From a virus: a stretch of DNA of 30,589 nucleotides. The notes beneath the pieces are model-generated. The model saw only the letters and a program-made list of their open reading frames with translations, searched no databases and was not told the DNA's origin. The stretch lies in the IMG/VR virus record IMGVR_UViG_3300046167_000290, positions 1 to 30,589 of that record; one strand, 5' to 3'. This document shows positions 24,029-30,589 of the stretch, one piece after another (positions within the stretch are counted from its first letter, which is position 1; the number at the start of each line of letters is the position of its first letter). Made by a program: the position numbers and the translations under genes.

Positions 24029-24562
24029 ATGGCTTGTTTAACAATAGGAAACGGTAGAACATTACCTTGTAAAAAATCAGTTGGAGGCTTAAAAGCAGTT
24101 TATTTTGCTGATTATGGCACTTTGGGTACTGTTTCTATAACTGGTTCTGAAATCACTGGTTTAGGTGGTTCTCCAGATTGGTACAAATATGATATTAATG
24201 GTTCTTCTTCTTTAGAAACAACTGTTAATAGTTCAAGAGAAAACGGAAGTTTATTTTATACACAAACTTTAAATTTAAGTTTACTTGTATTAGATAAAGC
24301 AACACAAGAAGAAATTAAAATTTTAGCAACTAGTAGACCTCACGTAATCGTTGAAGATTACAATGGTAATTTATTTATGATTGGTGTTGAAAACGGAACA
24401 GAAACAACAGGAGGCTCTATTGTTACTGGTGCTGCAATGGGAGATGCACAATCTTTTACATTAACACTTGAAGCAATGGAAACGGCACCAGCTTATTTTG
24501 TTGGTTTAACTTATGATCTTGCTGCTGATACTAATGCATCACAAATAAATCCAAACGCATAA
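24029..24562 (+). CDS. probable major tail tube protein
   Basis: The start was set at the ATG at 24029 because the longer frame opening at 23984 lies inside the terminator hairpin. The 177-residue protein is nearly all beta: GLKAVYFADYGTLGTVSITG, WYKYDINGSSSLETTVNSSR, LFYTQTLNLSLLVLDKATQE, VIVEDYNGNLFMIGVENGTE. Near the end, GGSIVTGAAMGDAQSFTLTL with EAMETAPAY closely follows the pattern of tail tube proteins (a gly-rich turn, then a strand and E-x-M/A-E). It is flanked by terminators, as the capsid gene is on one side, consistent with high expression. The tail tube call is by fold pattern, not by match. Confidence 0.55.
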   Translation: MACLTIGNGRTLPCKKSVGGLKAVYFADYGTLGTVSITGSEITGLGGSPDWYKYDINGSSSLETTVNSSRENGSLFYTQTLNLSLLVLDKATQEEIKILATSRPHVIVEDYNGNLFMIGVENGTETTGGSIVTGAAMGDAQSFTLTLEAMETAPAYFVGLTYDLAADTNASQINPNA

Positions 24563-24581
24563 TTTTTCATTTTTGGTTTTT

Positions 24582-24618
24582 AAAAAGGGATAGTCTTAAT
24601 TGATTATTCCTTTTTTTT
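24582..24618 (+). terminator. rho-independent terminator after the tail tube-like gene
   Basis: AAAAAGGGATAGTC (24582-24595) pairs with GATTATTCCTTTTT (24602-24615) using two G-U wobbles and a 6-base loop, with T8 ending at 24618. Confidence 0.8.
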
Positions 24619-24649
24619 ATTTTAAATAAATAAAAAAACAATGTTTTTG

Positions 24650-24664
24650 TATTATATATATATG
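24650..24664 (+). promoter_or_regulatory. late box TATTATATATAT at -12 from a start codon
   Basis: TATTATATATATATGAA has two differences from the exact copies at 12791 and 20496, with the ATG at 24662 again 12 bases after the box start. It follows a terminator, so a promoter is needed here. Confidence 0.5.
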
Positions 24665-25123
24665 AAACATTTGTTGCCAATATCAACTTCACAAACAATT
24701 AAGATTATACCAAGAGTATATGATACTTCTGTTACTATAAAATTAAGAGATGATAGTACAAATGATGAAGTTTCTATTATACTTCCAACAGCAACAATTA
24801 ATAAAAATTATCTTGAGTTATCTGCAATCTTTAATTTAAAAGAAGGTAGATTTTATGATGTAAAAGTATATCAGATAAAAGGTAATTATGAAGAATTTAA
24901 ATCAAGGGTTATTGCTTTGGGTGGAACATTTGAAAACAACACTTGTTTATTGACTTTTTTAGAATCTGAAGATTTAGTTAATACAACTGATTTAGATATA
25001 ATATACAGAGATAAAATATTCTGCACAACACAATCAACAAACCAATCAAACAATGAGCATTATACTGTAAATAAAAATCAGTATAAATCAAAGAGCGGTA
25101 ATAACGATTTTATAATACTATGA
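24662..25123 (+). CDS. structural protein with a DGG-like short motif
   Basis: I chose the ATG at 24662, just after the late box, over an in-frame ATG at 24641. The 153-residue protein begins MKHLLPISTSQTIKIIPRVY, a typical start for a small structural protein of Bacteroidota phages. It continues with beta strands, then FKSRVIALGGTFENNTCLLT at about residues 79-98, a motif also seen in the tail protein at 14516, and ends with IIYRDKIFCTTQSTNQSNN and an Asn/Lys-rich tail. It overlaps the portal start (ATGA). Role unknown; it may be a head or connector component. Confidence 0.62.
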   Translation: MKHLLPISTSQTIKIIPRVYDTSVTIKLRDDSTNDEVSIILPTATINKNYLELSAIFNLKEGRFYDVKVYQIKGNYEEFKSRVIALGGTFENNTCLLTFLESEDLVNTTDLDIIYRDKIFCTTQSTNQSNNEHYTVNKNQYKSKSGNNDFIIL

Positions 25124-26946
25124 GTAAACGCATAAATAAATACAGAAAACAAACGGTAAGTAAACCAAGCAACTCAAAAGTTAGTTTTGTTAATTTATCT
25201 ACATACACATCTCCAGCAATTGTTGAATCTAAAAATAAAGAATGGGTTGAATTTGGTGCTGATAACAATTACTTTCAGTTTTTAATTGATAGGTATAATG
25301 GAAGTGCAACAAATAACGCAGTTATCAATGCTATTTCTCAAATGATCTATGGAAGGGGATTAGATGCAACTGATAGTTCAAGAAAGCCAGAGCAATATGC
25401 AAAAATGATTACTTTATTTAAAAAAGAAGATGTAAGAAGATTTGCGTATGATTTAAAATTAACAGGGACAATGTGCGATTCAAGTAATTTATTCAAAGGA
25501 TAGAAAAAAGTATTGTAAAAATTGAGCATTTACCAATTGAAACATTAAGAGCAGAAAAATGTAGTGCTGATGATAAACAAGTACAAGCGTATTACTATCA
25601 TCCAGATTGGGTTAATATAAAACCAAGTGAAGAACCTTTAAGAATACCTGCTTTTGGTGTTTCAGAAAGTCCAAAACCAATTGAGATACTATATGTAAAA
25701 CCTTACAAAGCTGGTATGTACTATTACAGTACACCAGATTATCAAGGTGGTTTACAATATGCTGAACTAGAAGAAGAAATTTCAAACTATCATTTAAACA
25801 ATATAATGAATGGTTTAGCACCTTCAATGTTGATTAATTTTAACAATGGAGTACCAGATGAAGAAAAAGCAATCTTTAATAGAAAGTAAAATACAACAAA
25901 AGTTTCAAGGTAGTTCAAACGCAGGTAAATTTATACTTGCTTTTAACGATGATAAAGAATCAGCAGCAGATATAAACCCTGTTCAATTATCAGATGCACA
26001 TAACCAATATCAATTCCTTTCTGATGAATCTCAAAAGAAAGTAATGGTATCACATAGGGTTGTTTCTCCTATGTTATTAGGTATAAAAGATAGTAGTGGT
26101 TTTGGAAATAATGCAGAGGAAATAGAAACAGCTTCCATACTAATGGATAACACTGTAATAAAGCCTTTTCAAGAGCTTTTAATAGATGCTTTTGATAGAA
26201 TACTAGCGTTTAACGGTAGTGCTTTAAACTTATACTTTAAGACATTACAGCCATTACAGTTTATTGATTTAGAGAATGTACAGGATCAAGAAACAAGAGA
26301 AGAAGAAACTGGTGTAAAAATGTCTAAACAATCAAACATTGAGGACTTTGGAGAAGATGAAGATTTAGAAAATTGGGAGTTGATAGATGAAAGAAAGGTT
26401 GATTACGATGCTGAAGATGAATTAAATGAAGAATTAAATAAACTAAACAATCCTAAACTATCTATTTTATCTAAAATGTACAATTTTGTTACTACTGGAA
26501 CTGCAAGACCAAACGCAAAGAGTAGTCAAGATGGAACAAATGAAGAAGGGTTACAGTTTAAAGTACGGTATCAATATGCACCTTTAACTTTTAGTGAAAA
26601 TAGCAGAGAATTTTGCAAGAAAATGGTTAAAGCTAAAAAGATATATCGTAAAGAAGATATTGATATGATGAGTAAAAAAGCGGTAAATGCAGGCTGGGGA
26701 TTAAACGGTGCGGATACTTATGATATTTGGCTTTATAAAGGCGGTGGTGACTGCCATCATTTTTGGATGCGTAAAACATACAAGGCAAAGAATAAGAAAG
26801 GAAAGCCAGATGTAGGTAATCCAAATGCAGAGATAAGTGTAAACAAGGCAAAAAAAGAAGGTTTTAAACCAGAGGTAAATGCAAAAGAAGTTGCTATGCG
26901 ACCAACGGATATGCCTAATAATGGATTCGTAAATAAAAAGAGATAG
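25120..26946 (+). CDS. portal protein with MuF-like C-terminus, interrupted by three indels
   Basis: Three corrections, all of extra bases (GGG at 25465-25467, A6 at 25504-25509, A5 at 25864-25868), join four reading stretches into one 607-residue protein. N-terminal text WVEFGADNNYFQFLIDRYNG, SATNNAVINAISQMIYGRG and then KLTGQCAIQVIYSKDRK is typical of a Bacteroidota phage portal. The core holds FLSDESQKKVMVSHRVVSPM and FQELLIDAFDRIL. The last 120 residues, with SREFCKKMVKAKKIYRKEDI and WLYKGGGDCHHFWMRKTYK, look like the MuF-type C-terminal module (Cys and His ending). A portal-MuF fusion is thus suggested. The portal forms the DNA entry ring of the head. Confidence 0.8.
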
Positions 26947-27447
26947 ATGGCAACAGCATTATTTATAAGTAGAACGGATTTAGTAAAGAATAGTATTCTT
27001 GATGGGAATGTAGATACTGATAAATTTATACAATTTATTAAGATTTCTCAAGAGATACATATACAAAACTATTTAGGGGGAAAATTATATGATAAAATAT
27101 CAGCAGATATTATTGCAGATACTTTAACAGGGGATTATTTATCACTTGTTACAGATTATGTACAGCCTATGTTGATACATTATGCAATGGTTGATTATTT
27201 ACCTTTTGCAGCTTACCAAGTAAAGAACGGTGGAGTATTTAAACACAATTCAGAAAATGCTGAAACAGTTTCAAAAGATGAAGTTGATTTTTTAGTACAA
27301 AAGCAAAGAGATTTTGCAGAGTATTATACAAGAAGGTTTGTTGATTATATGTGTTTTAACAGTACTAAATTTCCAGAATATACAAGTAATACTGATTCTG
27401 ATGTTTATCCAGATAAAGATGTTAATTCTTCAAACTGGGTATTATAA
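26947..27447 (+). CDS. head-tail connector protein, DUF6712-like
   Basis: This 166-residue, mostly helical protein starts directly after the portal stop. It has the layout of a head completion adaptor: a helix start ISRTDLVKNSILDGNVDTDK, FIQFIKISQEIHIQNYLGGK (a family-typical block), YDKISADIIADTL, a helix DYVQPMLIHYAMVDYLPFA, then a VDFLVQKQRDFAEYYTRRFV helix. Such adaptors bind under the portal ring. The family call is from pattern; the place next to the portal is strong support. Confidence 0.75.
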   Translation: MATALFISRTDLVKNSILDGNVDTDKFIQFIKISQEIHIQNYLGGKLYDKISADIIADTLTGDYLSLVTDYVQPMLIHYAMVDYLPFAAYQVKNGGVFKHNSENAETVSKDEVDFLVQKQRDFAEYYTRRFVDYMCFNSTKFPEYTSNTDSDVYPDKDVNSSNWVL

Positions 27448-27539
27448 TGAAAGGATCATACAAACCAAAGGAAACAAATATTGTTAAATTAAAGAAGTAT
27501 TTAACTAAAAAAGAGAAAAATGGCAAACGAAATATATAA
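27447..27539 (+). CDS. very small basic protein
   Basis: This 30-residue lysine-rich peptide (MKGSYKPKETNIVKLKKYLT...) starts in the stop codon of the connector gene and overlaps the next gene by 20 bases. Its reality rests on tight coupling. Function unknown. Confidence 0.4.
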   Translation: MKGSYKPKETNIVKLKKYLTKKEKNGKRNI

Positions 27540-27711
27540 CAGTTCTTGGTGGGGTAATCCAACTGCAACAGGATGGGGCAATATTTATTATGAATATGCT
27601 TTTCCGAGTGAAGGGTCAAGACTTTTAGGTTTATTAGAGGCAAGAGCAACGTATTATGAGAATGCAACTTCTTCACTTGCAATATTAACTGATTTAGAAA
27701 ACTGTGAATAA
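27520..27711 (+). CDS. hypothetical small structural protein
   Basis: This 63-residue protein is rich in aromatic and glycine residues (MANEIYNSSWWGNPTATGWG, NIYYEYAF) and has a helical end (SLAILTDLENCE). Its stop overlaps the next start by 1 base. Small proteins with a SWWG-like start are common just before tail-fibre genes in Bacteroidota phages. The role is unknown. Confidence 0.6.
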   Translation: MANEIYNSSWWGNPTATGWGNIYYEYAFPSEGSRLLGLLEARATYYENATSSLAILTDLENCE

Positions 27712-28976
27712 TGAGTAATTTATTAGAAAAAGCGAGTATAATAACGACACCAACTGCATATAGTGATGGGGTTTTACATAGTGTTAAGCCAAGCGAAAGT
27801 CCTTATGCTGATTTTACATTTACAAGAAACGATGCAGGAACAAGAGTAAACGCAAGTGGTAATATAGAAAGCATAGGAGTTGATTTACCGAGAATAGATT
27901 ATAGAGGTGGTATTGGTAGTTGGTTATTAGAACCGCAAAGTCAAAATTTAATTCAATACAGTGAAGATTTTAGTCAAGGAATTTATTTCACATTTACAAG
28001 TGCTTCTGTTTCACCTTCAACTATTACAGACCCAACGGAAAATCAAAATTCTTTTAAATTAATCCCAGATAATGGAACTGGTGGTAATAGGAGTATAGGA
28101 AGAAATTTTCTAAATTTAACTGGTTTACATACTTTTACTTGTTTTGCTAAAAAAGCAGAATACAATTATTTAATGTTAAGAACAAGAAACGGACCTAATA
28201 CTGCCGTTATGTTTAATTTAGATAATGGAACTTATAATGTAAACGCAACATCAGCTGCTCTTGTTAGTGCTAAAATTGATGATTATGGAAATGGTTGGTA
28301 TAGATGTTCAATTACTTTAGACCCTTCTCAAATGACTAATGTGGGACAGCTTCTTGTTAGTTTGTCCGTTGGTGTTACTGGTAATGAAACAAATTCTTTT
28401 AGTGGAGACGGAGTAAGTGGTGTTTATATTTTTGGTATGCAATTTGAAGAAAAATCTTATCCAACTTCATACATTGCTACAAGTGGTTCACCAGAAACAA
28501 GAGCAGTAGATTCAGCAACAAATGCAGGAAGTAGTGATTTAATAAGTTCAACAGAGGGGGTATTTTATGCTGAATTAAAAAGTATTGCTGAATTTGTAGA
28601 TGGTGAATCAAGTATATCAATTAACAATGGTACTGCTCAAAGTAGAATTAATATTTTTAAAATACCTATTCATAATAAACTACTAATTCAAGTAAGAGCG
28701 CAAAACAATTCAGTTAGTTTTGGTCATACTTCAACTACAACAAACGTTGATTTTGATAAAGTTGCTGTTAAGTGGAAATCTGGGGATTATGCAATTTGGA
28801 TTAATGGGGTTGAAGTCGCAACAAGTACAAGTACTATTTTACCAATAGGTTTAAATAGAGTTAATTTTAATGGATTTTCGACAACTTTCCAACCATTTCA
28901 AGGAAAAGTAAAATGCGTAGCAGTATTCAAAGAAGCATTAACAGATGAAGAATTAACTTGTTTAACAACGATATAA
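27711..28976 (+). CDS. receptor-binding tail protein 1, lectin-like
   Basis: This 421-residue protein has an N-terminal phage tail-fibre block FTFTRNDAGTRVNASGNIES then IGVDLPRIDY, followed by LIQYSEDFSQ, which begins a carbohydrate-binding-like beta sandwich ending FGMQFEEKSYPTSYI. A second beta-sandwich domain of the LamG/concanavalin A-like type follows from about residue 280 (SSTEGVFYAELKSIA, VAVKWKSGDYAIWINGVEVA, FQGKVKCVAVFKEALTDEEL). Both are typical for adhesion to cell-surface sugars. It is most likely a host-recognition protein. The next gene is a paralog. Confidence 0.75.
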   Translation: MSNLLEKASIITTPTAYSDGVLHSVKPSESPYADFTFTRNDAGTRVNASGNIESIGVDLPRIDYRGGIGSWLLEPQSQNLIQYSEDFSQGIYFTFTSASVSPSTITDPTENQNSFKLIPDNGTGGNRSIGRNFLNLTGLHTFTCFAKKAEYNYLMLRTRNGPNTAVMFNLDNGTYNVNATSAALVSAKIDDYGNGWYRCSITLDPSQMTNVGQLLVSLSVGVTGNETNSFSGDGVSGVYIFGMQFEEKSYPTSYIATSGSPETRAVDSATNAGSSDLISSTEGVFYAELKSIAEFVDGESSISINNGTAQSRINIFKIPIHNKLLIQVRAQNNSVSFGHTSTTTNVDFDKVAVKWKSGDYAIWINGVEVATSTSTILPIGLNRVNFNGFSTTFQPFQGKVKCVAVFKEALTDEELTCLTTI

Positions 28977-28979
28977 AAT

Positions 28980-30219
28980 ATGGCAACACCAAGTATAACA
29001 ATGATACCAAGCGGTTATAAGCCTGAAAAGGTTTATTCTGTACTTCCTACAAATGGAGACGGGGATTTATTCTTTGATAGAAATACACCTGCAACAAGAG
29101 TAAATAAAGATGGTTTAATAGAACAATTAGGAACAGATGTACCAACATTGGATTATTCTGATGGAAGCTGTCCAAGTCTATTATCAGAGCGTTACAGTCT
29201 TAATTTAGCACTTTATAGTGAAGATTTTAGTCAATGGTGGCAGAAAACTAATTCAACAGTAACAACTAATCAAACAACTTCTCCAAGTGGAGATTTAACT
29301 GCTGATAAATTGCAAAGAACTTCTACTACTTATAACTATTTAGGTAAAGGAATTTCTAAAGCTACACAACAGTTAAATATGACAATTTCTATTTTTGTAA
29401 AACAAGGAGAAGGAGATTTTTTTGCTATTAGAGGGCAAGGCGATTACCCAAACAGAATAGATGCAATATATCAATTTAGCACAAATGAACTTAATACAAG
29501 TGTTGGTGGTAATAATTTTACAGTAATTAATTCCAGTGTAGAAGAACACATAAATGGTTGGGTTAGGTTATCAATATCATTTAATACTGATAATTTTGGG
29601 AGTTTTGGGACTTTTTTTTCTCCAAGAAACACAAGTGGATTTATAAACAATAATGATTCTTCATCTTCATCATTTGTTTATATTTGGGGGGCACAATTGG
29701 AAAAACAACCGATACGCAACTTCATATATTCCAACAACAAGTAGAAACAGTATCAAGAGGTGCGGATTCGGTGTTCTAAAACTGGTTTAAGTTCTTATAT
29801 AAGTTCAACAGCAGGAGTATTATATGCAGAGATTGCTTCTTTATCTACTGGAGATAATACTCAAAGAGTAATTAGCTTAAATGATGGAGGGTAATATAAA
29901 TAGAGTTCTTATAGGGTTTTCAAGAAATGGTACAACTTATGCAGCTATAAACAATCAACCAGTAGCATATTTTACACCAACAGACCCAACAGTTTTTCAT
30001 AAAGTAGCGATTAAGTATGAAGATAATAATACTAAATTCTTTGTAAATGGAAATCAAATAGGTTCAACTGAAACAACTCAAACTGTACCAAGTGGATTAA
30101 GTCAAATTAAGTTTACACCTGGTGGTCCTACAGTTCGTTTTTACGGAAAAGTAAAAGATTTAAGAGTTTATAATACTTTATTAACAGATTTAGAATTACA
30201 AGAATTAACAACAATATAA
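28980..30219 (+). CDS. receptor-binding tail protein 2, lectin-like, interrupted by four indels
   Basis: Four single-base corrections (A5 at 29701-29705, AAA at 29745-29747, TT at 29774-29775, GGG at 29889-29891) restore one 411-residue protein collinear with the gene before it. Shared landmarks are FDRNTPATRVNKDGLIEQLG, LYSEDFSQWW, a WGAQLENNRYATSYIPTTSR junction, the LamG-type SSTAGVLYAEIASLS and a FYGKVKDLRVYNTLLTDLEL ending. It is thus a tandem paralog with a different presumed sugar specificity. All corrections are removals of extra bases, in line with sequencing error. The stop is 2 bases before the next start. Confidence 0.75.
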
Positions 30220-30221
30220 TT

Positions 30222-30575
30222 ATGGGATTACATATAGGTAAATATAGATTCAATTCAAAAGAACAAGCAGAATCTAAAATAGAAGGTTTAGGAATAGAAC
30301 AAGATGAAAATGGTAACAACTATCCAACACATAAACATACAATCACAAAACTTGGTTATGAGGTTTTAGAAGAAGCAGTTTATAATGAAGAAGAAGTAAT
30401 ATCTGAAACAGTATTCGGAGAAGGCTATTTAGTAGATGTACTATGGAGAGATTTAGAAGCTGATGAAGATGAAGAAATAGACCATCCTTATGGTTGGAAA
30501 TCTTATAAGGTGGATATTGATGATGAAGGAATACACGGATTTTTAGGTCTTAAATATCAAGACTTGAAATTCTAA
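30222..30575 (+). CDS. small protein after the receptor-binding genes
   Basis: This 117-residue acidic protein begins MGLHIGKYRFNSKEQAESKI, has a beta-rich middle (LGYEVLEEAVYNEEEVISET, YLVDVLWRDLEADEDEEI) and ends FLGLKYQDLKF. It is a common small gene after tail-fibre genes in Bacteroidota phages and may be a fibre adaptor or chaperone. No fold can be assigned by eye. If the genome is circular, the lysis genes at the left end follow directly. Confidence 0.62.
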   Translation: MGLHIGKYRFNSKEQAESKIEGLGIEQDENGNNYPTHKHTITKLGYEVLEEAVYNEEEVISETVFGEGYLVDVLWRDLEADEDEEIDHPYGWKSYKVDIDDEGIHGFLGLKYQDLKF

Positions 30576-30589
30576 TAATCTACTGCTAT

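Noticed and set aside
1-30589. tRNA genes, CRISPR arrays, integrase, repressor
   Set aside because: I looked for cloverleaf-like stretches, regularly spaced repeats, and integrase or repressor motifs and saw none; absence by eye is not proof.
30584-30589. Terminal repeat of 6 bases as a real direct terminal repeat
   Set aside because: Too short for a phage terminal repeat; at most it is an assembly overlap.

Overview
The window looks like a nearly complete, probably circularly permuted genome of a small tailed phage (siphovirus-like) infecting a flavobacterium or close Bacteroidota relative. The reasons are very low GC, TAnnTTTG-type -7 promoter boxes, almost no Shine-Dalgarno sequences (starts sit in A-rich leaders), and protein families typical of Bacteroidota phages. 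Every convincing gene is on the + strand. The last 6 bases equal the first 6, and the lysis genes at the left edge follow naturally from the tail-fibre genes at the right edge. This suggests a closed genome of about 30.6 kb, although 6 bases alone is weak proof.

Layout. 1-1230: lysis cassette (two small membrane proteins, M15 peptidase endolysin, 3-TM holin). 1231-1655: AT-rich control region with palindromes, a terminator and early promoters. 1656-10124: early genes. These include a DNA adenine/cytosine methyltransferase, an ERF single-strand annealing protein, an SSB-like protein, a SegE-like GIY-YIG endonuclease, a RecA/RepA-like ATPase, two PD-(D/E)XK-type nucleases (one RecE/exo VIII-like), a DUF3310 protein, a ParB-like protein, a protein with a DnaA domain IV-like stretch and many proteins of 40-60 residues. 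10125-10387: second control region. 10388-10861: sigma-70-like factor, the likely late-gene switch. 11224-12630: terminase. 12803-20466: tail assembly, tail tip and tape measure genes. 20508-23953: prohead protease, three tandem internal-protein-like paralogs, scaffold and major capsid protein. 24029-27711: probable tail tube, portal with a MuF-like C-terminus and connectors. 27711-30575: two tandem lectin-like receptor-binding proteins and a small accessory protein. No integrase, repressor, DNA polymerase, tRNA or CRISPR array was recognised, so the phage looks virulent and dependent on the host replisome plus its own recombination set.

Sequence quality matters here. Eight genes are broken by 15 single-base indels, nearly all in short homopolymers, and in each case correcting them gives one full-length family member. 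I read these as sequencing errors (long-read style) rather than pseudogenes. Gene spans below are the reconstructed ones.

The most unusual features are: three tandem paralogs with a conserved N-terminal leader shared with the scaffold, which suggests capsid-targeted, protease-processed internal proteins; an AT-rich box at exactly -12 from four late start codons, which suggests phage-specific, nearly leaderless promoters; a tail protein carrying inserted carbohydrate-binding-like domains; and a head/tail gene order unlike the usual portal-protease-capsid-tail order.
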